Assembly: GCF_032854445.1 (NCBI RefSeq)
Contig: NC_088301.1
Coordinates: forward strand, 17,860,223-17,924,222
Reading direction: 5' to 3'
Source: Liolophura sinensis
Taxonomy: Eukaryota > Mollusca > Polyplacophora > Chitonida > Chitonidae
Length of the DNA: 64,000 nt
The notes beneath the pieces were generated by a model. It did not search any database. It had not been told where the DNA came from and saw only the letters and a list, made by a program, of their open reading frames with translations. Of this stretch, positions 41,901 through 55,915 are shown piece by piece (position 1 is the first letter of the stretch; each line of letters starts with the position of its first letter). Both the position numbers and the translations under genes were made by a program.

Positions 41901-42357
41901 TATTTATTATTATATCTTATTGAAAGGCTAAAGAGTAACAATTGAATGTCAGTTTCAAAAGACTATTGTCCGTTGATGAGGAAATGACAGGCTAAGTTAG
42001 GTCAGTCTGACAGGATGCCCTTTGCCCTCCCATACCCCCAACCACCACTACAATATGTCTTTCACAACATACACACACAGGATCTTGCCTCTCAACAGAG
42101 ACTGTGTCCCTTGGGTGTGAAGTCAAGCAGCTGACATTTGGTAGCCACATGGCCAATTATCCAGAACAGTCTTCCCACATGCTTACTTTGCATAACCTTT
42201 TGTAGACTAGAGTAAAGTATCCACTTATACATGAATGGTGCATGTAATAAAGTGTGCTGCATAGTGGGTTCACAGCTGAATGTTGAAGAGATAGAGAATT
42301 AAGCCACACCGATAATTGGCAGAATGAAAAGAGCTACATGTATGTACACACTTGGTG

Positions 42358-42359
42358 TG

Positions 42360-42409
<50 letters not shown>
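42358..42409. repeat. (AT)n microsatellite
   Basis: About 25 AT units, one interruption by ATGT. Confidence 0.95.
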
Positions 42410-42532
42410 GTAATTCTTCACATTTTTTGCATGCTTGCAAGGTGTTCATTCGAGCATGTATTCTGAAGGCATTATTCTGTGAAGACTGATAGAATTATGG
42501 AGCTATTGAAAATACATGTTCATTTACCATTG

Positions 42533-42896
42533 ACCGGCCCGGATAGCACAGTTGGTAGAGCGTCCGCTTCGGGACCGGTAGATCCAGGATCAATCCCTGG
42601 TCGAGTCACACCTAAGACTTTAAAAGAGGAAGTTGTAACTTCCTCGCTTGGTGTCAGCATGAAGGGGATAGTGCAACGACTGGTTGACCCATATCAGTAT
42701 AATGGCTTGGGCGGGGCGGCTTACTTGCCTTCGGTAAGGCATCTCAGTGATGCAGCACTAAATAAAAGAGCAGTGGAAATCCGTCCTGCAACAAGGAGGC
42801 ACATTACACGTGCATGCACCCTAATGATTCCTTCGTCGTCATATGACTGAAAAATTGTTAAGTACGACGTTAAACCCCAAGCACTCACTCACTCAC
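42533..42896 (+). repeat. SINE family B, full length, with 9-bp target-site duplication
   Basis: The tRNA-like head is GATAGCACAGTTGGTAGAGC, with the B-box region GATCAATCCCTGG. The body includes GACTGGTTGACCC and GGCGGGGCGGCTTACTTGCC, the 3' module TTGTTAAGTACGACGTTAAA, and a CACT-repeat tail. TTACCATTG flanks it at 42524-42532 and 42897-42905. Confidence 0.93.
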
Positions 42897-43044
42897 TTAC
42901 CATTGTGAAAAACCAAGTTTGGTGTCAGTAAATGTGGTAATGAGTGTGGCTATATAGGAGCTATACACACGTAAAGTTTTAGTGTTTATTTGAAGCGCCT
43001 AGAAACTCAGATAAACTTTTGATAGCCATAATGCGGTAATGCTA

Positions 43045-43262
43045 TCTGGGGTCATTCTGTGCCATTAAGTGACAAACCAAGCCATTAGGAAACAGGATGG
43101 AGTCCAGGGGGAACCCACAACCATCTGCAGGTTGCTGGCAGACCTTCCCCAGAGAGGAAGCCAGCATGAGCTGGACTTGAACTCACAGTGACCGCATGGG
43201 TGAGAGGCTTCTGGGTCATTAGGCTGCGCTAGCATGCTAGCCAACTTAGCCAAGGAGCCCCC
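43045..43262 (-). repeat. SINE family A, reversed, 3'-truncated
   Basis: Body GGGGGAACCCACAACCATC, GAGCTGGACTTGAACTC and the reversed head near CCAACTTAGCCAAGGAGCC. The ATAA tail end is missing. Confidence 0.75.
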
Positions 43263-43315
43263 CCCCCCCCCCCCCCCCCCCCACACCCCCCCCCCACACA
43301 CACACACACACACAT
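43258..43315. repeat. Poly-C and (CA)n tract
   Basis: More than 20 C in a row, then mixed C/A and about nine CA units, at the head end of a SINE. Confidence 0.95.
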
Positions 43316-44034
43316 GTAACTGGTGATGTATGGCCTCTTGTCAGTCAGGTGTACCTTGCTCAACAGAGGCTATAAAAATATAGAGGCTTTATAAATGGCA
43401 TAATTTCCTTTGATAAGTGTGATGAACGTGTAATCCGGTTTTCAAGTTGATGGAATGCTTATAGGATGTTGGATGACAGTGGAGGACTGTATGTATACAA
43501 GGCTGGCAGGAAATTCCCTCTTCTGAAGTAGTGTAATACTGCAATACAGCACTTGTCCTACAGATGATAATAGCCCTAACCTTTTCCTGACGAAATGACA
43601 CTCTTAGCTATTTACGTGGACTTGGGATAAAGTTGATGTGCATGTTTACAGCAGTTCTCAGGTCTGAGGACATTTGTGTAATAAACTAGCCTGGGTTGTG
43701 TGATATAAAACACAAATATATGTGGATAGCTGACAGGGTAACTGCACATTGTATAAACAATTTTTTTTACTGTGTAAATAATTCCATTGTTTATTTGAAT
43801 TTTTTTTTGACATAATACATGTGAGGCAAAAAAATGGCCATCAAGAATTGCTGGATAAAGTGGATTTCAGTTTAGATTTTACTTTAAGGGGGACTACCCT
43901 AATTCTTTTAATTTTTAAAACACACATTTAAGTAGTGCTGAAAGCAAAGAGTTACATTTCTCTACCAGGTTTTTGGAAAAGTAAAGATATAAATATGTTG
44001 TTCATTAGATAGACCAAGCATATGTTGTTTATTG

Positions 44035-44275
44035 TTTTAATTTGAGTTTTACTCCATACTCAAGAATGTTTCACTTAACAGTGGTGGCTAGTGTTATGGT
44101 GGGAGATAACCAGGCAGAGCCCAGGTTAAACCCATGACCATCCACAGGTTGCTGACAGACCTTCCCACATACAGTAGGAGAGGAAGCCCAGCATGTGGTG
44201 GACTTGATCTTGGTTGGAGGCTCCTGGGTGATTGCGCCATGCTGGAACGCTGACCCTCTTGGCCACAGAGGCCCC
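44035..44275 (-). repeat. SINE family A, reversed
   Basis: TTTTACTCCATACTCAAGAA, TGGTGGGAGATAACCAGGCA, and reversed head TGGCCACAGAGGCCCC. Confidence 0.78.
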
Positions 44276-44859
44276 AAATGACAACAGCCTACAGCACTCT
44301 TGTGTTCCCAGACAGTCACCTGTCCAAATACTGACCAAGCCAGTGTAATTACATGTATACATATATCATATATCTTACACACACTGTGTATAAATAGGTG
44401 CATGGTACCGCATAACAGATGTTAACAATCACATTTTGGATCGACGTTTCATGTATACATTCTATCTTACGTGTGCACTGGTTTTCCGGAAATGTCAGGC
44501 TTCAAACCATTTGTCGGATCATCTTGTTTTTTGTCTCCTTTAAAGTTTGATGGCAGCCAATCTGTGTGGACTTTCTCAGAATATCAAGTTTAAATGTCTT
44601 GACTTTTGGGTGTGACGTGCTTAGGCCTACAGTTACATGTACAGCAGGGTCTGCTCTAGCCTGTATGAACATGTACATGAACAGAAGTGGGAAAACAACT
44701 AATGTAAATCTTTAACCTGTAATAACCACTAAAGCTCCTTTATAAATGCAATTTAAGCATACAATTACATGTATTATCAAGCTACCACTAAAATTATTTG
44801 TTTGTGTCACTAAAGCTGCAAGCACCATAACACTCTAAATTCGCTCTCTACATTCTATA

Positions 44860-44925
44860 GCTCTCTACACAGTATAGCTCTCTACACACTATTGCTCTCT
44901 ATAATCTATAGCTCTCTCAGATTGT
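44860..44925. repeat. Short CTCTCTA tandem repeat
   Basis: Four spaced copies of GCTCTCTA with similar spacers (TAGCTCTCTACACA type). Confidence 0.7.
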
Positions 44926-45001
44926 TTCAGAATGATCACATGGACAATTGAAGAACTTTGAGGAATTAGGGTATTTATTATTTTTCTGATTATTTTCTAT
45001 T

Positions 45002-45238
45002 TAGCTGAGGGGGCTAGCACACCAGCATGATGCAAGGACTCCGAAGCCTCCCACCAATGCGATGGCTGTAAGCTCAAATCCATCTCATGCTGGCTTCCCC
45101 CCTACCCCTATGTGGGAATTCTCTCAGCAACCTACGGATGTTCCTTGGTTTCCCCCATAATGCTGCCCACTGTCATATAAGTGAAATATTCTGGAGTAGG
45201 CCTACGGTATGAAGAACCAATCAAATAAATAAACAAAT
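45002..45238 (+). repeat. SINE family A, near full length
   Basis: Decayed head (GCTAGCACACCAGCATG), CATCTCATGCTGGCTTCC, GCAACCTACGGATG, AAGTGAAATATTCTGGAGTA, and tail CAAATAAATAAACAAAT. Confidence 0.78.
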
Positions 45239-48200
45239 ATGTTTCCTAGCCCAATGGTGTACAATCATGACAGTTCATGCTGATCAAGGTGATTTAATGT
45301 GCATTACATACAGTAATCATGTTCATATAGTGTAATATAATAAAATAATAATAATAAAGACAACTTGTTGACCTGGAATATAAGCTATACATGTATGTCC
45401 AGCCTCCTGTTCTTGCGTCCATGGGTGTCCCTACATGCAGGCATTAGATGTAAATGACCATGAGTTATAAAGGTGCAGTGACGTTCCTTTTATCACTTAT
45501 CAAGTCTTTCATGCAGCTCTAATATACACGTGTGAACCTATATGTACAGGTACATGTATATTATGTTGTATCACTGATGTGATGTTACAGCTAGATTGAA
45601 TAAAGGGATACATGAAAAGGTACTATAAACCAAAGTATAGTTTTAAGGAACATGAAAATAGGTGTGCCAAAATGAGAGAAAAAAAATTTTTTGGAGGAAA
45701 ATTTTATATTTTTTAATAATCAGTATGGATATTTTGAGTCAGTGGTGGGAAATCTTTGGAAATGAGATTGTCAGTGAACATACTGGGGATACCAGACCAA
45801 CTTATAGCGCTACCACAGCAGGCTGCTTAATTTGCGGCCAGATCACTTGGGCTGCATGAAAACCATAGTTTTAAACCCTAAGATGAAAGGTGATAAATTT
45901 ATTTGTAGTGGTATATTTTAGCCTGCATTATATACAAAAAAACTGAAAAAAAACCCCAAGCATTCCATGTATCCTTTAAATGCTTGACCTGTGTGGACTT
46001 CAACATTCTCAGATTTAAAACACTGGCTGGCAAGTTGCAAGTATGTGCAAAACAAAATTAAGGTAAACGATTCCTCTACACTCCATCCCACAGACTTTTT
46101 ATCTTGCACACAAGATAATGTGGTTAAAGGTTGTGTAAGCATGGGGTTTCTGATGTAACATGTTGGGTGAAGTGAGAACCCCTTGGATGATAAGCACCCA
46201 TTGTGACAGGAGAGCTGGGAAGAAGCTAGATAGATTCCAAAGTTGTGGATATGTATCAAAGGTACACACAGACTCTGGTTATCCCTGTCTCACTAGAACC
46301 AGGTCTATTTTCAGATGTAAGCCAACTCCTGTACATCTTGTTTTCCGTCCTCCTAATCTCAACCAGGCCTGGCTCAGATTTAGCAGCACTCCAACAGGAA
46401 ATGGTTAAGGGTTTAGTCTCAGTCCCAAGGTATAGGTTGTGTAACCTCCTGTCTGTGCTATGTCTTTCATGGTGGGTCAGTGTGTTGAACCCTTAACTCC
46501 CAGATGTACATAACCCTGGTGCCAATTCCTGAGGGGAAATGTTGGAGGTTTGGTTCCTTGACATCCAAGAATTTAAAGGTTCATTCCCATCTGGATGAGT
46601 TTGAGTCCAAGTCCTTCTTCTTGGAACGTGATTTTGAATGGGTACCTAGGGATTCAAGCAAAGTTTATGCAACCTAATACCAACATTTTCACTCTGATTC
46701 TCTTGGGGGGGTTTCCCAGAGAAAAGCTGTATTGTATACTGTTCCTTGTGCTGTACCATCTACAAAAACAAAATGTTACAAGACTGCATATTTAGATTAT
46801 TTGTATAGTTTCTCTTACGTTTGGATTCTGTCGTGTGTGCAATCATATCATGGAATTTTCTTCAGGATGGCAATGAACAACAACCAAAAACATGTGTTTA
46901 CATACACTGTATACTGTTTTTCGACCTAAAACTTGGTATGTAGAAGCATATAAAAAGCCTTAGAATGGTACTGTTGATGCAAATGCTTAAGTTTTTGTGA
47001 TAACAGATAAATCAAACTTCACAGAAAACTCATTATATTGGCCATACAAAGTGAATAAATCATTCAGAATCAAACCACATGTATGTCCCTTGAAAAATGC
47101 TAAACTTACGTGAAATACATTAGAGCAGCTATGTATATCTTTATAATACCCATGCCGTGCACCATTGACATTGGAGTCTGTATAATAACATGTCAAGACA
47201 ACTGCCAACTTTTAAAATCATTTTTAGCACACCAATGAAAACAGAAGGGTCTGGTTGTATCATCCAGTTCATAATAGGGGCAGCAGGGTTGTCATGCACG
47301 GTTTCCAAGAGGATATACTGTTTATTCTGTACTATGGTGTCCTCTCTCTACAGCAGGAGATGAGTTTCTTTGCTGTTGTCATTGCCCTCATCAGCAGGGT
47401 TCCACTTGGCTCTTGTGGACTCCATTGGTTACTGTTATTGGAGGTAATTACTTCAGTGTGCTTCAGACTGGCTTCACCAAACTGCCATCTGCCTCAGTGT
47501 TTGGACAAACTGCTGTTGGCAGTGGTAGCCATTGCTCCCAACAGTTGGTTTTGATGAGGATAAATGGAACCATGATGCAGGGGGGGTGGGGGTGGGGTTG
47601 GGTTAGTCCAGCAAAACCGAACCTTCAATAGGACTCATTGTTCTTGGTTGACAAGGCTTGAGTCCACTGCTGTCGCTTAGGAATGTGTCGTTTATTTTCT
47701 CCTGGTAAATTGAACAGGGTTGTCACATTTACAGATCACATGTAGTGGGTATATATTGGTGGGTAAAGTCAGTGCTGGAAGATATTTCTTTCTTTAAGCC
47801 TCACTGGAAAACAATTCCTAAAATAAAAGGGTGGCTTGCTTTGATGAATTGCAATCTTGTGGGAATCTTTCTGTCAGTATACATTTTTGAAATCAGGATG
47901 TCTCATTTCTAATTTTTCTCCTGTTTTTCCCAGCCCTTGGTGTGTTTATTCCATCGGAATATTGTACTTCAAAGACACTGGTTAGATGTATTTTCAGAGC
48001 ATCCACAGATAAAACTATTTGGCATGAAATTTTATATTTCTCTTTACAAACCATTCAATTGTGTAAAATTTATTTAAAGTGTATTTGAAGAATTTTTTTT
48101 CCTGATCTTCTATTATAAGTCTCACATATATTAAATTTGTATGAATGTGTTGAGGAAATTGTAGTGCACAAGCTCCAGCTTGTACCACATACAGTGCAGA

Positions 48201-50217
48201 ACTGCTTTACATCAGAAGTGGAATTCTGCAGTTTCATTAGTCAGTGGCTATTTGGCTGAGTGCAGCCCCTGACTGTAATACTTAAAACAAATACATGAAA
48301 AGGGTATATTTTAAAGATCTTATATTTTTATGATTTGATAATCAAAACTATGCATGTGTAGTCTTGTAGAATATATACTGTATGATTTCTGCCTTTTTAT
48401 GCTGTGATGCAGGTTGCTGTTACCCAGTATGGGCTTTGAACCCTGATGAATGCATTGGTTCCGAACTTAGGAGTGTCGCTGCTGTCAGGTGTCTATTTCT
48501 CTGTCAATCTCCCTGGAGTTACAAGGCTATCACCATTTCACACAGCTAGACTAGCCTGCCTCCTGGCAGTTTATCACATCAGCCAGCTTATAATCTGCCA
48601 CAGGCATTCCTGTAAACTGATATATTTATGCGGAAATGACTTGATCATTTTTTTCTGAATAACACTGAGCTTTCCTACAAAATCCCCACCAACTGTGTGC
48701 GTGGAGACCAAGCTCTTATGGGGAATCGCCCAATCTCTCCTCACATATTTATATCAGCGAATGACAAACGTTGACTCCCGACCAAACTGCACTGAGTAAT
48801 ACAGACCACTCCAGCCTATGTACATGTACATGTAGATGACTGCTGCCAAAATACAGGATTTGTGTTTTTTTTTTTATAAGAACGATACAAATACTTGTTG
48901 AAAATAGCTAACGTAAGAAGGGGAAGAATAGTGTTTGAACCTTGAGTTGATTGAGATTTATGGTTTTCGTGAACAGTCATGACAGAAATATACCACAGTT
49001 TTTAAAAGCACATAGAAGATTAGTGTGTCTTAGATACACGTTCTCCTTTGGTGTCAGAGTGGATAGCTAAATTTATGAATGAGAAATTTTCAGATTTATG
49101 TAGCCTTTTACATGTATTTACCTATCAAAATCATAACTGAAAATTTGTGTTTGTGGTATTGTATATATATATACTTTTTTCAATGAAATACATATTTAAA
49201 TTATTCTTTTCAGTCAGATGTTTTGGAATTGTTAGGTGAACAGTATAAATCATGTTGATATTTTTTTTATCAGCTTTTACTTTTTTCACCTGGCTGTTTT
49301 AATTTCTGTGATTTGATCCTTTTTTAAAACTATAGAAACAAAGTAAGCAAAATGATATCATTGGGGTCTGTAAGGGACCTAGAAAACTTTTAAAAATCTG
49401 AAAACTGAGGGTAAGTTTTCAGTCCTTTTGATTTAAAGGCTCTACCCTGTTGCATAGATTAGATGAACAAATGCATGAAATGTTAAGGGACCTTGAGTTA
49501 CACGCTGGATATCTGGCGCTCATTTATGAAATTGCACGTACATCTACGTGTAGAATGAACGAAAATTCTAGAAATGATGGATTACCAGTACATGTACATG
49601 AAATATGATGATGAAGTTAAATCCTGGACTAAAAAGGTACCTCGCCTGCAATTGTCTTGGCATTGTGTGTTTAGTGGATTCCCATGGTACATGTATCACA
49701 TACTGTATATAGGTATCACACAGTTTTTAAAAGACACAACAGGTCTTTACACGTGGAGTTATCTATCTAAAGTAACTGGATTCTTCAAGTTATCCATCAC
49801 TATTTTGGAGATAAATGAATATATGTGTACCTTAGGCCAATTGTTAACATGAGCACAAATGTGTGAGGTTGCCTGGGCCTTGAACGTGCCAGGCCCACTG
49901 GCAGCAGTGTTTGTACAGCTTCTTCTCTTATTGTTAACCAGAATCCTGCATCTGAGACAATCTCTGGCTTTGTAACAGGACTGTTCGATTCTGGTCCTAC
50001 ATTGTATATCATTTGATTTTTTGCCCCAGCCTTATGCTATACTCACTCCCTGAGCATTATGGAATTTGTGAAGTTGTTCGTACCGAAAAGAAGGTGTAGA
50101 AAATGTGTTTGATTCCCTGAGTCTGTGGTCAGGTTGCAATGTACCTGTAACAGCTGTCCATTTAACAAGCTCGCTTTAATGTATGTTATTCTAAAAACAC
50201 AAGACCAGTGTACGCCA

Positions 50218-50375
50218 TTATTTATTCGTTTGATTGATGTTTTACGCCGTACTTATATGTTTCAACTTATATGACGACGGCAAGCATTACGGTGAGATGA
50301 AACCAAGCAGAGCCGGGGGAAACCATGACCATCAGCAGGTTGCCTACAGACCTTCGCACATATGGTCACGCCCTC
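50218..50375 (-). repeat. SINE family A fragment, reversed
   Basis: TTTGATTGATGTTTTACGCC, GGCAAGCATTACGGTGAGAT and CATCAGCAGGTTGCC. Confidence 0.75.
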
Positions 50376-50524
50376 ATAATGAATCATCACACACCAGTGG
50401 ATTCTATGAATTAGCATACGGTGTAGTTGTATAGTGTTGGATACATGCAGGACTTCCATGTTACACAGGGCATACATATAGCATGACTACTTCGGTTTCT
50501 TTGTGAGTATCTAATTAACACATC

Positions 50525-50610
50525 ACCCCATAGCTTAATCACAGACAGCCTTTTTCCCCTCTAGCTTCATCACAGAAAGCCTTTTTCCCTCCTAGCTTCA
50601 CTACACCACA
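50525..50610. repeat. Two-copy 33-bp direct repeat
   Basis: CTAGCTTCATCACAGAAAGC followed by CTTTTTCCCTC occurs twice, plus a partial third start. Confidence 0.7.
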
Positions 50611-50954
50611 GATGTACAGGTAGCCATCTCCAGTCAACTGCCTACACCCTTCCATTACATATAGTTTGAGCCAGTGTTGATGGACTATGTGAAGAATTTC
50701 CGCTGTATGGTTGATGGTAGTTCTGGTGGGTTTGGTACATGTATACTGTGTCTGGGATCCTCCGTTACGCCTGCGTGTTGACTAAAGGTATTCGGTATAC
50801 CCCAACCATCTGTAATGGTACACGCCCTAAGAATTATCCTGTATTATGTTACCATGCACAGTATGTGTCATTAGTGTACCTCATTTCTTTGTGCAAATGT
50901 ACACCTGTACACATTGTCTGTTCTCACTAAAGCCACTGATTAAATTAAAACAAC

Positions 50955-50956
<2 letters not shown>

Positions 50957-50999
<43 letters not shown>
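50957..50999. repeat. (CA)n microsatellite
   Basis: About 21 CA units. Confidence 0.95.
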
Positions 51000-51004
<5 letters not shown>

Positions 51005-51239
51005 TGCATGTGTAGCTATATTTGTTCTCCAATTGCAGGGATTTGATTAATCAAGTTGAAGTAACACTGCATGTTTGGGGAGGTGGTTGGTGACTGTGGT
51101 CAATATTTAAATACATATCTGGTACAGAGTTTATATATACCTGAAAGAATTCATCAAAATCAGTTTTTCTTACATGTGTTTAATATCGCATAATATACAT
51201 ACAAGTACTTGTTCATACAACTGCTCATCACTGGGAAAT

Positions 51240-51480
51240 TAGAGAAGGAAAGCAGGACTTGTTGCCTGGTACGAGTATAATTTGACAGGGTGGTGTGTCA
51301 TATCTTCTGTTTTCTGCATCGTACTTATTAAAGTGACACTTAAGTGGCTGCAGCACTTTGGCGGCATGGACTCCTGCCTGCCGCAAGAAGACACAATATA
51401 TGTACACACACCTAGTGACTCCTCATCGTAATATGACTGAAATATTGTTGAGTACGACGTAAAACCCCAAGCATTCATAC
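51240..51480 (+). repeat. SINE family C copy
   Basis: TGGCTGCAGCACTTTGGCGG, CATGGACTCC, AAGAAGACACAATATATGTA, then the module ATATGACTGAAATATTGTTG and AGTACGACGTAAAACCCCAA. Confidence 0.78.
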
Positions 51481-52313
51481 ATGTACATGTACTGACTTTG
51501 CTGACAGAAAAGTTACAGTGGACAACTAATTTATGCATAGATTTGACTGAAAAACTCAAATGTGACTGACTATGTATTTTAAAGTCAAGATACATGTAAT
51601 TGTATTTTTTTCCACTTTAGGTGAAAAAAGTGCGCAAGAATGCTCTCCTTTATCAAGAAAATAATAAAGATGAAAAACTTTGCATGCACAAGTAGATACA
51701 TGTATGTCCCCTGGTGCTGGTTTAATTGAGCTGTTAAGGCTGTTGAGCCTTGACTGAACAGCAGGATAATGGGTTACATCTCTCCAAGGCAAATTCCACA
51801 CTGGAATTCCTAACACACCCCCACTGGAATTGATATAAAGATGGTATGACACAGTAAACTTCTTTTAGATTAGATTGCTACTGTATCTCTGCTACTAGAT
51901 GTTTTACTCCAGCTTTTGGTGTACTGCAGGGATGTCTTCTGGCTGCCTCTGTTTGGTGCATGTTTACACTACTGAAGATACAAAGGGTCAGTGTAGGGTT
52001 AGCCTGTTAACCCACTAAGGTGGTTAGGGGCTGATAAACAGCCTCAGATTTCTTAGCCCTTGTGAGTCACCTGGGTTATTTATTGATGAGCTTAAAAATG
52101 CCCCCCTTATTTTGTCAGTTAAAGTTTTTAAAATGGGACTTGTGTCCTTAAGACTCTTCTTAGTGTTTAAATTTAAATGTGGATTAGATGCTAAATTAGA
52201 TTTAAGATGACTCGAGTATTTCTTAGGTCATAATAGATGAAGAGATGTCGAAAATGTATATATATACACCAACACAGACTCTATAAATAATTTTTAAATA
52301 GTCAAACACCAAT

Positions 52314-52667
52314 GACCAGCCCCGATAGCACAGTTGGTAGAGCGTCCTCTTCGGGATCAGTAGATCAAGGCTCAATCCTGGGTCGAGTCACACCTAAGAT
52401 CTTAAAAGAGGAAGTTGTAACTTCCTGGCTTGGCGTTCAGCATGAAGGGGACTGGTTGACCCATATCAGTATAATGGCTTGGGCGGGGCGGCTTAGTTGT
52501 CTTCGGTAAGGCATGTCAGTGAAGCAGCACCAGATAAAAGAGCGGTGGAAATTCGTCCTGCGACACAGAGGCACATTACATGCACTCTAAGGATTCCTTT
52601 CATTGTCATATGAGTCATTGAAAAATTGTTAAGTACGACGTTAAACTTAAAGTACTCACTCACTCAC
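52314..52667 (+). repeat. SINE family B, full length, with 12-bp target-site duplication
   Basis: Same head and body as the copy at 42533, ending TTAAGTACGACGTTAAACTT and CACTCACTCAC. TCAAACACCAAT occurs at 52302-52313 and 52668-52679. Confidence 0.93.
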
Positions 52668-52844
52668 TCAAACACCAATATTAATTATGGTTGAAGTAAA
52701 ATGCATGTGGTAGATGTGAAGGTATAGAAAATGCAGCCTACATTTGTGGTAGGTACATATCTATAAATTTCTGTTTTTACTTGCTTAATAAAGTTAAATA
52801 CCACCAGTTGGTAAGTTTCCTCAATGGTAGAACAAAGACTCCAT

Positions 52845-53008
52845 TATGAATCTGTGGCATGATGCTTCAGTGGTGGCAGCGCTTTAGTGGCATGTACTCG
52901 CCCTACCACACAAAGACACAGTGTATGTACACACACCTAATGACTCCTCCCCATGGGCCTGAAAAATTGTCAAGTGTGACGTAAAACCCCAAGCAAGCAT
53001 TCAGTGAT
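52845..53008 (+). repeat. SINE family C fragment
   Basis: GTGGCAGCGCTTTAGTGGCA, AAAGACACAGTGTATGTACA, then GACGTAAAACCCCAAGCAAG. Confidence 0.72.
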
Positions 53009-55689
53009 TCCATTATGAGTCACTGTGAAGTTTTTGTGTTTTTAGTTTTATCCTACTAGTGTATTATTACTTGTATAAATTTATTCATTTTCAATCCCAA
53101 ATTACTGCACAAAAAGAGAAATTAGTTCACACGCATGTAGCTGCTCTGAACTGCCCTAAATGGTGTGCAGTATGCAATGTGCAGTAGAACTGTGGCTGTA
53201 AGTACATGTGATGTGATTGAGAAATGCGTGTGTATTGTGACACAGATTACATGGGGAAACATAGTATTGTGTTCTTACCAGACAGACAAGAGAGGTTAGA
53301 TAAGGGAGACAATGCAGCAGTATTTTAGCCTTCTCTTTGTGCACATACTGTTTGGTTGGCTTGTTCTTTTTTTCCAAAAGAAAACAGAAGCCTTTTAGAC
53401 ATGCATACAACTTTCTCTTCTATCTAAATACTGGCTATGTGTTCCCTAACAGTACCCCAAACACTGAGGGCCATGTGTCTTTTCTGTGAGCAGAAAATTA
53501 TCTCTAGACCATGGGTTTAATGCCACTTTGTGGTCTCTTTTACAAGTTTATATTACACAGTGATCTGTTTCCCCAAATAATATAGCCATGTGTTCTGAGT
53601 ACTTTGTTTCCTGGAGTTGACAGGCCCCCAGTCTGTCATATTATACTCTCTGCAACCATGCAGGTATAAAGTGAAATGGCCACATGTTTACAAAACCGGA
53701 TTACTTTGAGTATTGATGTGTGATTAGTCGGCTTTAAGACATTCCACATTCAATTTATGTCAAGAAACTTCTCAAAATCGGTTTAAAACTAGAATTCTTG
53801 TTGGCAAGTCAAATTCTACATGGAATACTTGTATGAGTTGTGCTTGTAAGCTGTGAAGATTGATCGTCTGCTGAGTATATAAATGCAACAACAACATATT
53901 TATTTGTTTTCAATAATGTCAATAGAGGCATGTACATACATGTACGTGGTAATTATTTCTGTGGACTCGAGGAGTGAAAACCTCGAGGAATGGGGTTTAC
54001 ATGGTCTTTGAGTGGTGCAACATTATAAAGGTGTCTACATTTACATGTATATGTGTGTGGAAATCAGTAATGCCTTTCAGATATGCTGATAACTGATTTG
54101 ATTTTGAAAGTAAGAAAATGAACTGTTAGTAAAGCTGTAGGGAACAGGTGATTTTTGTTTGGTTGAGGAATTCAGTCTAGAACATTAGGACTGATGTGAA
54201 TTTAATGCATTTCAATGAATTTAGATTGTCAGTGTATTGCAGTGCAAAGTAGACCTGAATGAATGGCCTGTAGAGTGTTACTCTCAAGCTTAGAGAGTGT
54301 GTATATGTGCTGGACGGTTCTTTAAGTGATCAAGGTTTGTGTCAAGTTTGTCCCAAGCAGAGACAAGTTTAGCTGTTGTGGAGATTTAGTCATTGTAATG
54401 GTTCATGACTGTGCTAATCCGTCATTGGTATGCGGGGCGAGGTGTAGGTCTCATTGTTAATGTCTTGACATTAAATCGTATCAAGATCAAAGACCAACAC
54501 ACTTTGTGCTGGTAATTTTCTTAAAATCTCACTGAACCCCAAAATGAGTAGGGCTGACCTTATTCAGGCGGGCATGGAAAGGTGTCGATTTGATTGTGAA
54601 TCACATCCAGAGCTATGTAGGTGGCTAGCTTTGTCTGGATTAGCTTTTATAACTCAGTCATTTATAACAGAACCAGAGGGATAGCTGACAGAAAATTGAG
54701 TTATTTCAAAGCAGGTAGAATTCAGTTTTTGTATTATCTGCAGAGAACTGGCGTGACAAAGCCTTTATGGGACACTTCATAAGGTGGTTTCAGGTTGCTC
54801 ACTTCACTGCTCACAACTGCCGTTTGAGCGTGAATGTCTTGTCACCTGCCTCGCACATCTCATAGAAAATTTTGAGTTCAAATGCGAATCTGCCCTCTCG
54901 TAAGCTATTAGAATTTCCCATTTTCCAGGCTTGTTTGGAAAGGCCTTAGTGCACATGTTCAGTGGTATTCTCTTATCCAGTGCATCAGTTTGCCAGTCTG
55001 TTCAGGAATTAAGTCTCATAACTTATAAGCTAGCATGGTACATTATTTGACTAAATTCATTTGCCTAGAGCATCCCTTGCGTCTTCCACAATCACTGGTG
55101 CTTCGCCGTGCATGAATCTGTCTGAATTTCAGGCTTTATACTTTTCTTAGTTCTTTCACAGTTTGTGACAACTGGTATATGGATGTCTGTTTTGACGCAA
55201 ATAAAAATTTCATTTATCTTCTCTGGCAAAATACCTGTTCCTGGTTTTTATTTTGTGCAAAGCCTGCAGCTTTCTTCATCCTTGGCAAATCTTCAATTTC
55301 TCCCTCCCACTTTGCCTAGGGGGGTGGGTACTGCTTGGAGGGGTGGTGGGGGAGATCTATGAGTTTGTTTGTGCACTTAGCACCTTCACTTAACCACACT
55401 GCACTCCAGAAGATGGATCAGGCTATTAGTTGTCCATCTTTGCGTAACACTCTAATGCCAGTGTTAACTACTTGTGAACAAGCAGCATGTGTTTTTTTTC
55501 TGAAATGGTCATAGATCATTATTCCAACTGCAGAAGCTATCCCACCAGCTTAACTTTGAATGTGTGGAACTAATTATCTTGACATATATACAATGATGTA
55601 CGGTGGGGGGGGGGGTACATGTAGATCATATCCATACAGTACATGTACTGTGTAACATCTCACATGAGTGGGGTGGACCAGTACGTAAC

Positions 55690-55915
55690 TAACTTATTTA
55701 TTTATTTATTTATTTGATTGGTGTTTTACACAGTACTCAAGAATATTTCACTTATACAACGGCGACCAGCATTATGGCGGGAAGAAACTGGGCAGAGTCC
55801 AGTGGAAACCCACAACCACCCACAGGTTGCTGGAAGACCTTCCCACGTGCAGCCTGAGAGGAAGCCAGCATGAGCTGGACTGGAACTCACAACGACTGCA
55901 TTGTTGAGAGGCAGA
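55690..55915 (-). repeat. SINE family A, reversed, 5'-truncated
   Basis: Five or more TTTA units, GATTGGTGTTTTACACAGTA, CTCAAGAATATTTCACTTAT, and the body to the reversed B-box region; the head is missing. Confidence 0.85.

Noticed and set aside
42533-42610. tRNA gene candidate (TAGCACAGTTGGTAGAGCG and a B-box-like word)
   Set aside because: It is continuous with a repeated 3' body, flanked by a target-site duplication and present in other copies, so it is a SINE head.
43065-43313. Gly-rich frame on the minus strand
   Set aside because: Produced by the poly-C tract at the end of a SINE.
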